Shown in pieces: positions 7,923 to 17,045 of a DNA stretch of 64,000 nt; the stretch's first letter is position 1; each line of letters opens with the position of its first letter. Below the pieces are notes generated by a model. The model saw only the letters and a program-made list of their open reading frames with translations, was not told the DNA's origin and ran no database searches. This DNA is from JAFAGX01 sp035623255 (GTDB lineage Bacteria; Acidobacteriota; Terriglobia; Terriglobales; Acidobacteriaceae): NCBI GenBank assembly GCA_035623255.1, contig DASPTU010000096.1, positions 8,580-72,579 of the forward strand, given 5' to 3'. A program made the position numbers and the translations under genes.

Positions 7923-8666
7923 ATGAAAAACAAGTCTGTCCAATTCCTTCTGGCCATCGTGTTCGCTTTTCCTGCCACTACTTTGGCACAAGCAGGCAGC
8001 ACCGATCCCGGACTACCCGCTGCCCCAAGTGCCGCCAACAGCGCCCCCACCACGAGCGACAGCGCTGTTCCCGGGGGAAGCAAGATTGCCACTATCAATA
8101 TCGAACAAGCCATTTTCGCCAGCAATGAGGGGCAGCGTGATTTCGATGCCCTGGGTAAGAAGCTTGAGCCCAAGCAATCCGAGCTGAAAAACCAGAATGA
8201 TGAAGTGGAGAACCTGAAGAAACAGCTCAATACCGGCGGCGACAAGATGACTGAAGATGCTCGAAACAATCTGGTGAAGCAGATTGAACAAAAGCAGAAG
8301 GCTTTGGAGCGTTCGGTCCAGGATGCGCGCGACGATGCACAGAGTCAGCAGAATGAGATTGCGCAGCGCATTTTGCAGAAGATGGCCCCCGTCATCGTGA
8401 AATACGCAAGCGATAAAGGTTTCGGCGCCATTCTGGACACATCAAAGCCATGGCCGGACGGGCCCGTGCTCTGGGCCGCGCCATCAGTGGATATCACAAA
8501 AGCGATTGTCGATGCTTATAACGTGCAATCCGGCGTACCCGCACCCGCCAGGCCGGCCGCATCGAAACCAGCCACGAGTGGCGCGACCACCAAGCCTGCC
8601 TCGCCGAGCACTAAGCCAGCTGCTCCCGCTGCGAGCAAGCCGGCTGGCACACCTCCATCGCAATAG
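7923..8666 (+). CDS. OmpH/Skp-family periplasmic chaperone-like protein
   Basis: A 247-residue exported protein. The first 22 residues form a signal peptide with a hydrophobic core ending ALA-like at TTLAQAG. After a Pro/Ser/Ala spacer, KIATINIEQAIFASNEGQRDF (about residues 54-74) begins the OmpH domain, followed by a long coiled coil to about residue 150 and the conserved closing strand segment with the VIVKYAS region. Skp-like proteins carry outer-membrane proteins through the periplasm. The last 40 residues are a low-complexity Pro/Ala/Lys/Ser tail absent from classical Skp, perhaps for envelope attachment. It has its own promoter upstream and a clean terminator downstream, so it is a single-gene unit. 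Confidence 0.88.
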   Translation: MKNKSVQFLLAIVFAFPATTLAQAGSTDPGLPAAPSAANSAPTTSDSAVPGGSKIATINIEQAIFASNEGQRDFDALGKKLEPKQSELKNQNDEVENLKKQLNTGGDKMTEDARNNLVKQIEQKQKALERSVQDARDDAQSQQNEIAQRILQKMAPVIVKYASDKGFGAILDTSKPWPDGPVLWAAPSVDITKAIVDAYNVQSGVPAPARPAASKPATSGATTKPASPSTKPAAPAASKPAGTPPSQ

Positions 8667-8699
8667 ACGACACTGCCTAAGCGAATAAGTTCCCATTGA

Positions 8700-8724
8700 G
8701 GCCGCCGAAAGGGCGGCCTTTTTT
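8700..8724 (+). terminator. Rho-independent terminator after the ompH-like gene
   Basis: GGCCGCC (8700-8706), a five-base loop, GGCGGCC (8712-8718) and then a T-tract of six. A perfect 7-bp GC stem directly followed by T residues is a classical intrinsic terminator. Confidence 0.9.
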
Positions 8725-8795
8725 CTTTCGGGGGATGCTTCAATCCCTTCGCACTCGGTGTCTCTATTAGCAACCGCGAATGCGAGGAGAGCATC

Positions 8796-9527
8796 ATGTT
8801 ATGCGACTATCCGAATGACCCAGCTTGGGGGAGTTCCCACCGCGGCTGGACGACGCTGCTTTCTTTTGTTCTCCAGGCAACAGCAATCACAATACTGTTG
8901 TTCCTGCCCCTGCTGTCCATCCACGGGTTACCACCGCTCCAGTTGATCGCAGCTTTAGCGGCGCCGGCATCCCCGCCGCCACGTGCGCCGCGTGGGTCCT
9001 CGCGGCGACCAGACACTCCGACGAGTAACCTCTTCGGTCAAAGATTGATGATGCCCACGCGTATCCCACACGACATCGCCAATTTGAACGAGAGCGAACT
9101 GCCGCCGGCTCCGGAATTCCCAGGCGAGCCAGGTGTCGTAGGCAGTATCGGGTCCGGAGATGGAAGAAACTCTGTCCTGTTTGGCACCGGCTCGACCACA
9201 AATTCGATGCCACTCCTTTCTCCTACTCCAGCCGTCCGCCCGGTTCGCATTTCACACATGATGGAAGGAAACCTCATTCAGCGCGTTCAGCCGGAGTATC
9301 CACCGCTCGCCCGTCAGGCTCGAATCCAAGGCATTGTGATTCTTCGCGCCATCATCAGCCGCGAAGGGAGAATCGAAAAGCTGCAGCTTGTCAGCGGACA
9401 TCCCATGCTGGTTCAAGCCGCGATCGACGCCGTTCGCCAGTGGAGATATCGCCCCTATCTCCTCAACGACCAACCTGTCGAAGTGGAAACCCAGATCACC
9501 GTCAATTTCACCCTGACGAGCGGATAA
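8796..9527 (+). CDS. TonB-family energy transducer-like protein
   Basis: A 243-residue protein with one N-terminal transmembrane helix (about residues 20-45), a Pro/Ser-rich periplasmic spacer and a C-terminal TonB domain from about residue 160. The diagnostic opening of that domain, VQPEYPPLARQARIQG, is followed by ISREGRIEKLQLVSGHP and AIDAVRQWRYRPYLLN. TonB couples the inner-membrane proton-motive force to outer-membrane transporters. No ExbB/ExbD genes are adjacent, so its partners are elsewhere. GAGGAGA sits four to five bases before the ATG. Many Acidobacteriota have several TonB-like proteins, and a structural rather than transport role is possible. Confidence 0.85.
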   Translation: MLCDYPNDPAWGSSHRGWTTLLSFVLQATAITILLFLPLLSIHGLPPLQLIAALAAPASPPPRAPRGSSRRPDTPTSNLFGQRLMMPTRIPHDIANLNESELPPAPEFPGEPGVVGSIGSGDGRNSVLFGTGSTTNSMPLLSPTPAVRPVRISHMMEGNLIQRVQPEYPPLARQARIQGIVILRAIISREGRIEKLQLVSGHPMLVQAAIDAVRQWRYRPYLLNDQPVEVETQITVNFTLTSG

Positions 9528-9586
9528 ATCTTGTTCGGAATCAGGCGTAGTACGGCAGTAACCTGTAGCCCGCAACTTACGCCTAC

Positions 9587-9592
9587 TATAAT
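9587..9592 (+). promoter_or_regulatory. -10 box (TATAAT) nine bases before the alr start
   Basis: A perfect TATAAT ends nine bases before the GTG at 9602 and no Shine-Dalgarno sequence lies between. If the GTG is the true start, the transcript would be almost leaderless. If the next in-frame GTG (9629) is used, the leader would be about 30 bases. Confidence 0.5.
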
Positions 9593-9601
9593 CAAGATTT
9601 C

Positions 9602-10771
9602 GTGGCTACTGTCGAATTGGCAAAGCGGGTGGCAACTCGTCCGACCTGGGCAGAAGTGTCACTCGAGGCACTACGGCAGAACTTCCGAGCGGTTCAGCAG
9701 CATATCGGCAAAAATGTGACAATCTGCGCCGTGGTCAAGGCTGATGCTTACGGTCACGGTGCGGTCGAATGTTCCCGTGCTCTTGAAAGTGAAGGAGCCA
9801 CTTGGTTCGGCGTCACGTCGCTCGACGAGGCCATTCCTCTGCGTGAAGCCGGCATCCGTGGGCACATTCTGCTGCTCACCGGATTTTGGCGAGGCGAAGA
9901 AGAGGAAATTGTCCACCTCAAACTCACTCCCACCGTCTGGGAGCCGGAGCAAATCACGTCGCTGGAAAAGGCCGCCTCGGCGCTCGGGGTTCGGCATCCA
10001 ATCCACTTGAAAATCGACACCGGCATGGGACGGCTTGGTGTCGCACCGGAAAATCTTGCACGAATCTGCGCTGCTTTGAAGTCATCCCCCCATCTCGTTG
10101 CCGAAGGTTTGTCCACCCACCTCGCTTCCTCCGAAGTTCTCGATGCCCCGTCCGTACAAGAACAATTGAGATTGTTCGAGGAATCGCGGCGATCACTGCG
10201 AAACGAAGGCATCGAGCCATCGCTGATTCACGCCGCAAACACTGGTGCTGTTATCTCTCGCAAAGAATCCTGGAACAACATGGTTCGCCCGGGAATCGCC
10301 CTGTACGGCTATTACTTGCCATTTGAGCGCGCCGGCAGGGAAGTGACCGGCAGCGGATTGCGATTGGCCGTCAAGCCGGTGCTTACCTGGAAAACGCGCA
10401 TTCTTTCTTTGCGAGACGTGCGTGCGAACCAGGCCCTCGGTTACGGCGGGATTTACGTCACCAAGGCTGCCGCGCGAATTGCGGTGCTTCCGGTTGGATA
10501 TGCAGATGGATTCAATCGGGCGCTCTCCTCTCGTGGCCGCGTCATCATCCGCGAGCATTACGCACCGATTGTCGGCAGAATTTCTATGGATCTCACCCTA
10601 GTGGACGTCACCGGCCTGCCAGGAGTTGCTGTTGGGGACGAGGCCATCTTGCTCGGCACCTCTGATGGACTCAGCGTGGATGCGCGCGAGCATGCTGCCC
10701 TCTCGAACACCGTTCTCTACGAAGTTCTGTGCGGCATCTCCAAGCGCGTGCCTCGAAAATACATCAGCTGA
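9602..10771 (+). CDS. alr: Alanine racemase
   Basis: A 389-residue PLP-dependent alanine racemase that makes D-alanine for peptidoglycan. The PLP lysine is in VVKADAYGHG (Lys46), the fold-type III barrel continues through LKIDTGMGRLGV (about residue 140), and the second catalytic residue, the tyrosine in ALGYGGIY, is near 283. RISMDLTLVDVT near 325 is the other conserved family segment. The length is normal. Start options are GTG at 9602 and GTG at 9629; homologues usually open close to RPTWAEV, which favours neither decisively. The TATAAT nine bases before 9602 suggests leaderless expression from that codon. Stand-alone gene, convergent with the next one. Confidence 0.95.
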   Translation: MATVELAKRVATRPTWAEVSLEALRQNFRAVQQHIGKNVTICAVVKADAYGHGAVECSRALESEGATWFGVTSLDEAIPLREAGIRGHILLLTGFWRGEEEEIVHLKLTPTVWEPEQITSLEKAASALGVRHPIHLKIDTGMGRLGVAPENLARICAALKSSPHLVAEGLSTHLASSEVLDAPSVQEQLRLFEESRRSLRNEGIEPSLIHAANTGAVISRKESWNNMVRPGIALYGYYLPFERAGREVTGSGLRLAVKPVLTWKTRILSLRDVRANQALGYGGIYVTKAAARIAVLPVGYADGFNRALSSRGRVIIREHYAPIVGRISMDLTLVDVTGLPGVAVGDEAILLGTSDGLSVDAREHAALSNTVLYEVLCGISKRVPRKYIS

Positions 10772-10789
10772 TGTTTTCTGCTCCGCTGC

Positions 10790-11002
10790 TCACGTCAGCC
10801 TTGCAAGCTGCGAAAACAACTCTCCAATCCTCTTTGCAATTCTCTTGTATTCAGTAACTTGAGAGGGTGTCAGGCGCATTTCTGGTTTCAGCAGTTCGAT
10901 CTCTCTCTGGAACAATTCCTCCATTTCTGTCGCGATGTCTCGCAAGCGGTCAGCCTGCGGCCCGTTCTTGCGGCCAAAGTTGCTTATTTGACCCCGCGCC
11001 AC
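10790..11002 (-). CDS. Small hypothetical protein (70 aa)
   Basis: A 70-residue, charged, helix-prone protein starting at GTG. Segments such as ADRLRDIATEMEELFQREIE and EYKRIAKRIGELFSQL would form amphipathic helices and probably a helical hairpin or coiled coil. No domain name is recognised. It overlaps no other gene and is convergent with alr, ending 18 bases from it. No clear Shine-Dalgarno sequence is present. Regular heptad-like spacing supports real coding, but without similarity data this stays uncertain. Confidence 0.5.
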   Translation of the reverse strand: MARGQISNFGRKNGPQADRLRDIATEMEELFQREIELLKPEMRLTPSQVTEYKRIAKRIGELFSQLARLT

Positions 11003-11176
11003 GTTGCCAGCTTAGCCAAATCTTTGGCCGTGCTTGTCAGCAGCTTGTAAAAAGCGGGCTCATCAGATCGGACTTATGCTCAGCCACTAAATAGTCAATG
11101 CGCTGCGCTCAATGCAAATCGGTTCCATTCAGCGTGTCGAGCTATTCCAGCTCCGAGGTCGTGCGCTATCTTTGAA

Positions 11177-12301
11177 GTGCAAATGCACTCCCGCTACACA
11201 CAGTGGATGTACGAATGGGAAACCCGACTCACGTCAGTCGACAATAATCGTGTGGTTCGGCCCTTGGAGTGGGGCATCGAGTGGGCTCAGGAGTGGCCCT
11301 GTCGCAACGGCTTTGCTCCAGGCCACGTGCCCGCCGATTGCGAAGGTTTTCTGCGCGACTACAACCACCGGATTGTCGCAGCCAGCGATGAATTCTACTC
11401 CTACCCAAAGCCCATCGACTTTCGCCTGCAGCGGCGTGAAGTCCAAGTCTTCAGCACCCGTGAGGTGCCGGATCTCGCGCTTGAGAGAAAAGTTCGAGGC
11501 ACCGAGGCCGACTTCCTGCGTTTCACTTCTCCGGTGCGTACGCCATTTCCGGAGAACAATCTGGTCAACGCGCGCTGGTTTCCTACCCGTGGCAAACGGG
11601 CGGTTGTCTTGCTGCCGCACTGGAACAGCGACGCCGTAGCTTACACCGGCCTCTGTCGAGTTCTAAATCTCATCGGCATTTCCGTCTTGCGCATCAGCAT
11701 GCCTTACCACGACATTCGCATGCCGGCGGAAATTCGACGCGCCGACTACGCCGTCTCAGCCAACATCGGCCGAACGCTGGATGCCTGTCGCCAGGCTGTC
11801 ATCGATATCCGTTGCTGCTTCGATTGGCTCGAATCCCGGGGCTACAACCGGTTGGGCATTGTTGGCACCAGCCTTGGCTCGTGTTATGCATTTCTGGCCG
11901 GTGCTCATGATCCGCGTATCCGCGTCGCGGTGTTCAATCATGCTTCCACCTATTTCGCCGATGTGGTTTGGCACGGTCAATCCACCCGCCACATTCGCGA
12001 AGGTCTTGAGCCATCGATCGATTTGGAGCGCTTGCGTGAGCTTTGGAGCGCCATCAGTCCGATGTCGTTCTTCCCCCAGTTCGCGCGCTGGCCCAGGAAG
12101 TCCCTTATCATTTACGCCAAATATGATCTGACATTTCTTCCCCAATTCTCCCGCGAAGTGATTAGGCAGTTCGAGCGTTACAACCTGGACCACAAAGTAG
12201 TTGCGCTTCCTTGTGGCCATTACAGTACCGGTGAAGCACCCTACAAATATATGGACGGCTGGCAGATCGCCTCGTTCCTCCGAACAGCTTTCGATGTTTA
12301 A
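11177..12301 (+). CDS. Alpha/beta hydrolase family protein
   Basis: A 374-residue alpha/beta hydrolase. The nucleophile elbow is GTSLGS (about residue 230), the acid is probably the aspartate in IYAKYDLTFL (about 315) and the base histidine is in CGHYSTGEAPYK (about 350), so a full Ser-Asp-His triad can be proposed. The hydrophobic strand before the oxyanion region reads RAVVLLPHWNSD. The long N-terminal part (about 130 residues) with WGIEWAQEW resembles ABHD18-type hydrolases rather than simple esterases. No signal peptide is visible, so it is probably cytosolic. The start may be GTG at 11177 or ATG at 11183; no clear Shine-Dalgarno sequence decides. Substrate unknown. Confidence 0.78.
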   Translation: MQMHSRYTQWMYEWETRLTSVDNNRVVRPLEWGIEWAQEWPCRNGFAPGHVPADCEGFLRDYNHRIVAASDEFYSYPKPIDFRLQRREVQVFSTREVPDLALERKVRGTEADFLRFTSPVRTPFPENNLVNARWFPTRGKRAVVLLPHWNSDAVAYTGLCRVLNLIGISVLRISMPYHDIRMPAEIRRADYAVSANIGRTLDACRQAVIDIRCCFDWLESRGYNRLGIVGTSLGSCYAFLAGAHDPRIRVAVFNHASTYFADVVWHGQSTRHIREGLEPSIDLERLRELWSAISPMSFFPQFARWPRKSLIIYAKYDLTFLPQFSREVIRQFERYNLDHKVVALPCGHYSTGEAPYKYMDGWQIASFLRTAFDV

Positions 12302-12387
12302 ACATGGTTCTGATCGACCCATCTCGCGAGAATCCCAAGTGCCAGATGCCAACTGCTTGTTAGAATTGAGTTGCATCCTGGGTTGTC

Positions 12388-12891
12388 ATGGCATCCATCG
12401 TGCAATCGGACCAGATCATCGAGTACCATCGCGGCGAATTCCTGCTCAGCACCGATCCTAAACGCTTGGATGTCAACCTGATTCACAGCTTTCTCACGGA
12501 TTGCTATTGGGCCCAGGGCATCCCGCTTGAAGTTGTAAAGCGTTCAATCCAGAATTCGTTCTGTTTCGGTGTTTATACCGACGGCAAGCAAGTAGGCTTT
12601 GCGCGAGTGATTTCTGATTTTGCCACCTATGCCTACATCGGTGACGTTTTCGTTCTTGAATCTTTTCGCGGCCACGGTTTAGGAAAATGGATCATGCGAT
12701 CGATTATGCAGCATCCCAAGTTGCAGGGATTGCGCCGCTGGTCACTGCTCACCCGTGACGCGCATGGCCTTTACGCGCAATTCGGCTTTACACCCGTGGA
12801 GGTTCCTGACCGCTACATGGAGATTCACGCTCCTGACGTTTATCGTGGCAACCCTGCCACCTCGAGCCACGCCATAATCCCGGAGAAATGA
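12388..12891 (+). CDS. GNAT family N-acetyltransferase
   Basis: A 167-residue GNAT protein. The core beta-strand YIGDVFVLESFRGHGLGKWI (about residues 79-98) includes the acetyl-CoA binding R-G-x-G-x-G/L pattern, and LYAQFGFTPVE near 135 is the usual C-terminal GNAT signature. A TAGAAT box lies 21 bases upstream of the ATG. The stop codon is one base from the start of glyA, so the two are co-transcribed and perhaps translationally coupled. Whether the enzyme acts on an amino-acid-related amine, as its linkage to glyA might hint, is guesswork. Confidence 0.85.
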   Translation: MASIVQSDQIIEYHRGEFLLSTDPKRLDVNLIHSFLTDCYWAQGIPLEVVKRSIQNSFCFGVYTDGKQVGFARVISDFATYAYIGDVFVLESFRGHGLGKWIMRSIMQHPKLQGLRRWSLLTRDAHGLYAQFGFTPVEVPDRYMEIHAPDVYRGNPATSSHAIIPEK

Positions 12892-12892
12892 C

Positions 12893-14185
12893 ATGAAAAA
12901 TCAAAACGACATGTCGCGTCCTCTTTACGAAGTTGATCCAGAAGTCGCTATCGCAATCGACAACGAAGTTCGCCGCCAGCACGAAGGCCTGGAACTCATT
13001 GCCTCCGAGAACTTCGTTAGCGAAGCTGTGCTGGAGGCCATGGGCTCAGTGTTCACCAATAAGTACGCCGAGGGCTATCCCGCCAAGCGCTATTACGGCG
13101 GTTGCGAATTCACCGATGTCGTCGAAAACCTGGCGCGCGATCGCGCCAAGAAGCTTTTTGGCGCCGAGCACGCGAATGTCCAACCCCACGCCGGATCACA
13201 AGCCAACATGGCCGCTTACGCTGCTGTGCTGCAGCCTGGAGATACCATCCTCGGCCTGAATCTTGCTCACGGCGGGCACCTCACTCACGGTCATCACCTC
13301 AATTTCTCAGGCAAGACGTATCGCATTGTTCCGTACGGTGTCACGAAGGAAACCGAGACCATCGATTATGACGATCTCGAACAACTTGCCGAGAAAGAAC
13401 ACCCGAAATTGATCATTGGCGGGGGTAGCGCTTATCCCAGAATCATTGATTTCGCCCGCATGCGGCAGATAGCCGACAAAGTTGGCGCGCTCTATCTTGT
13501 CGACATGGCGCACTTCGCGGGACTGGTCGCGGGCGGCGTTCACCCATCCCCTGTGCCCCATGCCCAGATCGTTACTTCAACCACCCACAAGACCCTTCGC
13601 GGCCCAAGAGCGGGGATGATTCTCTCCAGACAGGAGTACGCGGCGGCTATCGACAAAGTTGTGTTTCCAGGTATGCAGGGAGGACCGCTGGTTCACATTA
13701 TCGCCGCTAAAGCCGTGTGCTTCCAGGAAGCCATGCAGCCTTCCTTCCGTGAATATGCCCGCCAGATTGTCGCGAACGCGAAAACGTTGGCCGAGACGCT
13801 CAGTGCCGAGGGCTTCCGCATTATCTCCGGGGGAACAGATACACATCTCATGCTCGTGGATGTTTTCTCCAAGGGCATGCTGGGCAGCGAAGCCGAAAAG
13901 GCTCTGGATCTCGCTGGAATTACAGTTAACAAGAATGCGATTCCGTTCGATACCAACCCCCCAATGAAGCCAAGCGGCATCCGTATCGGAACGCCTGCCC
14001 TTACCACACGCGGCATGAAAGAGAAGGAGATGAGGCAGATCGGCCGCTGGATCTCTGAGGCCTTACATCATCGGACCGATACAGCCGTCCTCGACAAAAT
14101 TCGGAAACAAGTGCTGGAGCTGGCGGAAGCTTTTCCCTTGTATCCGGAGCGCCGAGCGAAAGCTCAAGCGGAGGCCAGAGTCTAA
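12893..14185 (+). CDS. glyA: Serine hydroxymethyltransferase
   Basis: A 430-residue PLP enzyme converting serine and tetrahydrofolate to glycine and 5,10-methylene-THF, the main one-carbon entry. The family signatures are very clear: EGLELIASENFVSEAVLEAMGS, NKYAEGYPAKRYYGGCEF, and the PLP lysine in TSTTHKTLRGPRAG (about residue 230). The C-terminal NKNAIPFD and SGIRIGTPALTTRG segments are present. Length is normal (about 415-430). It starts one base after the stop of the upstream GNAT gene. A weak terminator-like hairpin follows at 14203-14237. Confidence 0.97.
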   Translation: MKNQNDMSRPLYEVDPEVAIAIDNEVRRQHEGLELIASENFVSEAVLEAMGSVFTNKYAEGYPAKRYYGGCEFTDVVENLARDRAKKLFGAEHANVQPHAGSQANMAAYAAVLQPGDTILGLNLAHGGHLTHGHHLNFSGKTYRIVPYGVTKETETIDYDDLEQLAEKEHPKLIIGGGSAYPRIIDFARMRQIADKVGALYLVDMAHFAGLVAGGVHPSPVPHAQIVTSTTHKTLRGPRAGMILSRQEYAAAIDKVVFPGMQGGPLVHIIAAKAVCFQEAMQPSFREYARQIVANAKTLAETLSAEGFRIISGGTDTHLMLVDVFSKGMLGSEAEKALDLAGITVNKNAIPFDTNPPMKPSGIRIGTPALTTRGMKEKEMRQIGRWISEALHHRTDTAVLDKIRKQVLELAEAFPLYPERRAKAQAEARV

Positions 14186-14202
14186 TCTGTTCGTAACGGG
14201 AG

Positions 14203-14237
14203 AAGCCAGGAACTGGTCAACCGGCCCAGGCTTTTTT
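14203..14237 (+). terminator. Possible intrinsic terminator after glyA
   Basis: AAGCC (14203-14207) can pair with GGCTT (14229-14233), extended by two more G-C pairs across one mismatch, and a run of six T follows. The stem is short and the loop large, so termination may be partial. Confidence 0.4.
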
Positions 14238-14238
14238 G

Positions 14239-14247
14239 TGGTTAAAT
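14239..14247 (+). promoter_or_regulatory. Extended -10 box for the glycosyltransferase gene
   Basis: TGGTTAAAT (TGn plus a 4/6 match to TATAAT) ends six bases before the GTG at 14254, with no Shine-Dalgarno sequence. It directly follows the possible glyA terminator, consistent with an independent, leaderless transcript. Confidence 0.4.
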
Positions 14248-14253
14248 CATCCC

Positions 14254-15447
14254 GTGAAAGTCGCCATCGATATTCGGCGGATCACCGAGTTCGGAGTCGG
14301 CACCTATACTCGCAATATCGTTCGAGCGCTCGCCAGAATTGATCACGGCAACGAATTTTTCTTGATCGGCTCTCCGGAAAAGGCTGCAGAAGTCGGTCCT
14401 TTGCCTCCAAATTTCAGGACCGTTCCCATGTTGCAGCCGGATGTCACGCTAAAGGGTTACCTTGAATGCCGCAGGATCGTGAGGCAGCTGCGTTGCGACG
14501 TGATCCATGTCCCGCATCTCTTTTCGATGCCGCGCAATCTTCACTGCAAATATGTCATGACCGTGCATGATGTCTTTGAGCACATGTATCGCGCTCATGA
14601 CCGTTCGAATATAAGACGATCGCTGCATTTTCATCTCACAAAGCATGTCCTGAATGCGGCAGGACGCGTGCTGGCCGTCTCCCAGTTCACCAAAAGCGAA
14701 ATCGAAAAACTGTTTCATATTCCCAGCCGCCACATCGAAGTGGTGTACAACGCAATCGACGAAAGGTTCCTGCACGGCCACGCCTCGGACGCGGATCGGC
14801 AACTCCTGGCGGAGCGGTACCTCGTTAACTATCCTTTTCTGCTCTACGCCGGTCGCATCAGCCCGCACAAGAACCTAGTGCGGATCATCGAAGCCTTCTC
14901 GGCCCTGAAAACAGAGCTGGAAAAGGAGTCCAAGTATCCGGATCTCAAGCTCATCATCATTGGTGACGAGCTTTCGAAGAATCCTGATCTCCGCCGCACG
15001 GTGATCCGCAGCGGCGTACAGAACGATGTGCGCTTCATGGGCTTCGTTCCCATCGAAATGTTGCGCGTCTTCTACGACGCAGCAAAAATTTTTGTTTTTC
15101 CTTCGCTTTACGAAGGGTTCGGATTACCGCCTCTTGAAGCCATGGCGCACGGAACCCCTGTGGTGACTTCCAACAGCTCTTCTCTGCCTGAAGTGGTAGG
15201 CAATGCGGCAGTGCTGGTGAACCCCGAGAATGTTTTCGAGATCATGCGGGCCTTGCACCGCGTTCTGCTGGATCAGGCGGTGCGCGAACGGCTCCGGCAG
15301 CGAGGATACGAGCAGGTAAAGAAGTTTTCCTGGGACGCCTCAGCCCGGCGGATTCTCGAGGTGTATCGTGAAGTCACGGCGAATCGGGCGGCCCTCAGCG
15401 AAGCCCAGCAGCAACAGACTGTGCCGGAGAAAGCCGTCAACTCCTAG
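14254..15447 (+). CDS. Glycosyltransferase family 4 (GT-B) protein
   Basis: A 397-residue GT-B glycosyltransferase. The N-terminal domain opens with KVAIDIRRITEFGVGTYTRN, typical of GT4 mannosyl/glucosyltransferases; the C-terminal domain has YAGRISPHKNLVRIIEAF (about residue 200) and the nucleotide-sugar binding segment PSLYEGFGLPPLEAMAHGTP (about 285-305) with the family's E-x7-E arrangement. It probably adds a sugar from a nucleotide donor to a lipid or polysaccharide precursor at the membrane. GTG at 14254 is preferred to an upstream in-frame codon because KVAIDIRR is the normal N-terminus. Confidence 0.9.
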   Translation: MKVAIDIRRITEFGVGTYTRNIVRALARIDHGNEFFLIGSPEKAAEVGPLPPNFRTVPMLQPDVTLKGYLECRRIVRQLRCDVIHVPHLFSMPRNLHCKYVMTVHDVFEHMYRAHDRSNIRRSLHFHLTKHVLNAAGRVLAVSQFTKSEIEKLFHIPSRHIEVVYNAIDERFLHGHASDADRQLLAERYLVNYPFLLYAGRISPHKNLVRIIEAFSALKTELEKESKYPDLKLIIIGDELSKNPDLRRTVIRSGVQNDVRFMGFVPIEMLRVFYDAAKIFVFPSLYEGFGLPPLEAMAHGTPVVTSNSSSLPEVVGNAAVLVNPENVFEIMRALHRVLLDQAVRERLRQRGYEQVKKFSWDASARRILEVYREVTANRAALSEAQQQQTVPEKAVNS

Positions 15448-15456
15448 CACGGGTGT

Positions 15457-15636
15457 TTAACCCTGCTTCAATAGCGGGATGCCCGGAGAGACCAGGCCGA
15501 GACGGTGCAATTTCTGCTCGATTCGTTTACGTTCACTCTCAGCAGAAGCCGCCGCGAAACGTTTGCGCAACTTGTGAGCCTTCTCCTTGCGAGTTCGGCG
15601 ACGACGGATCTCGGGGCGCCGGCTAGGTGCAGACAT
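15457..15636 (-). CDS. Small very basic protein (59 aa), DUF6800-like
   Basis: A 59-residue arginine/lysine-rich protein opening MSAPSRRPEIRRRRTRKEK and ending LVSPGIPLLKQG. The composition suggests nucleic-acid or ribosome association. It resembles the DUF6800 group of short basic proteins, though this is from memory and not certain. The ATG at 15636 has GGGAGGAA five bases upstream, which strongly supports this start over one ten codons earlier. It is convergent with the glycosyltransferase gene. Confidence 0.7.
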   Translation of the reverse strand: MSAPSRRPEIRRRRTRKEKAHKLRKRFAAASAESERKRIEQKLHRLGLVSPGIPLLKQG

Positions 15637-15716
15637 TCGATTCCTCCCTCGTGAGCGGTATCCCAACTATCCTACCATTCAAAGTTGTGGCTCAATTCGG
15701 AGCGTGGCTGGATCTT

Positions 15717-17045
15717 TTAGCAGACCAACTGATCTCGACTGAGCTTCAGGCCATTCAGATTCCCCAGCACAGTCACGGCGATGGATTCGGTGCGGAAGAA
15801 CTCGTTTGCCAGCTCCTGGAGTTGTTCAGCCGTGACGCCTTCGATCCTCTCCAGCAATTCGTCCATGCTGTAGAAGCGGTCAAAATACATCTCTTGCCGG
15901 GCCAGGTTCGACATCCGAGACGTCGAAGATTCGAGCGACAACATCAAGCTCCCCTTTAACTGATCCTTGGAGCGGCGCAGTTCTTCAGCTGGGACCGTTT
16001 CGGCTTTCAGCTTGCGGAACTCCGACACTATGCATTGCACGACTTTGCCCGCTGATTCCCGAGAGGTCCCAGCGTAGACGGAGAGGCAGCCGGTGTCGCG
16101 GTAAGGGTTCAAATCGCTGTAAATGGCATAAGCCAATCCCTGACGTTCGCGAATGTTCTGAAATAACCGCGAGCTCATGCCACCGCCAAGCAAGGTATTC
16201 AGGATGTAGGAAGCATGCCGTTTTTCGTGCGCGATAGGGTGCGAAGGCACGCCCACGCAAATTTGCACCTGCTCCAGAGCCTTCTTGTTGCGCATGATGA
16301 TGCGCGGCACAATCGTAGGCCGCGGGCTGTGAAAGCCGTTCTTCACCGGCGCCATTCGCTCGAAATGTTTATTGACCAGCCCGACGAACTCGCTATGCTT
16401 CAAATTGCCGGCCGCTGAGATGATCAGATTTCCCGGGCCGAAGCGTTGAGCGTAAAACTCGAGAACTGGGTCGCGTTCAAATCTTTTGACCGTGTCCTTT
16501 GTGCCCAGGATCGGCTTCCCGAGCGGATGGTCCTTCCAGAAGTTCTGCGTGAAAATCTCATGCACCAGGTAGTCGGGACTGTCTTCGTCCATCTTGATCT
16601 CTTCCAGAATGACTCCGCGTTCCCGCGTGATGTCCTGGCTATCGAACACCGGGTTGAGCACAAGATCGCTCAAAACATCCATCGCGATGGGGAGGTGCTC
16701 ATCCAGCACCTTCACGTTGAAGCAGACGCATTCCTTCGCCGTGAATGCATCCATGTTTCCGCCAATCGAATCCACTTGCCGGGCGATATCTTCGGCTGAG
16801 CGATGCTTGGTTCCCTTGAAAACCATGTGCTCAACAAAATGCGAAATACCATTCCACTGCAGGTCCTCATCTCGCGACCCGGTCTTCACCCAAATCCCGA
16901 TAGAAACCGAACGGATGTGCTGCATCTGTTCGGTGATGATGGTTAGCCCATTGGGCAGAACTTCGCGTTGAATCTTACGGACGTCTTCTACCATTTTGTT
17001 TGCGACTCTGTCTCTGACCGAAAGGACCTTTGCTCTCTTAACCAT
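15717..17045 (-). CDS. M16 family zinc metallopeptidase (processing-peptidase type)
   Basis: A 442-residue insulinase/pitrilysin-fold peptidase of the mitochondrial-processing-peptidase-like group. The inverted zinc motif HxxEH is HFVEH (about residue 67) in GISHFVEHMVFKGT, with the third ligand glutamate about 75 residues later in RGVILEEIKMDEDSP. The C-terminal M16C domain has GGGMSSRLFQNIRERQGLAY near residue 290, the usual R-x2-Y region. The opening IQREVLPNGLTIITEQM is typical. A slightly later ATG (VEDVRKIQ) is an alternative start. No signal peptide is visible. In many bacteria this gene is near polynucleotide phosphorylase or ribosomal genes; here it is alone. Confidence 0.92.
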   Translation of the reverse strand: MVKRAKVLSVRDRVANKMVEDVRKIQREVLPNGLTIITEQMQHIRSVSIGIWVKTGSRDEDLQWNGISHFVEHMVFKGTKHRSAEDIARQVDSIGGNMDAFTAKECVCFNVKVLDEHLPIAMDVLSDLVLNPVFDSQDITRERGVILEEIKMDEDSPDYLVHEIFTQNFWKDHPLGKPILGTKDTVKRFERDPVLEFYAQRFGPGNLIISAAGNLKHSEFVGLVNKHFERMAPVKNGFHSPRPTIVPRIIMRNKKALEQVQICVGVPSHPIAHEKRHASYILNTLLGGGMSSRLFQNIRERQGLAYAIYSDLNPYRDTGCLSVYAGTSRESAGKVVQCIVSEFRKLKAETVPAEELRRSKDQLKGSLMLSLESSTSRMSNLARQEMYFDRFYSMDELLERIEGVTAEQLQELANEFFRTESIAVTVLGNLNGLKLSRDQLVC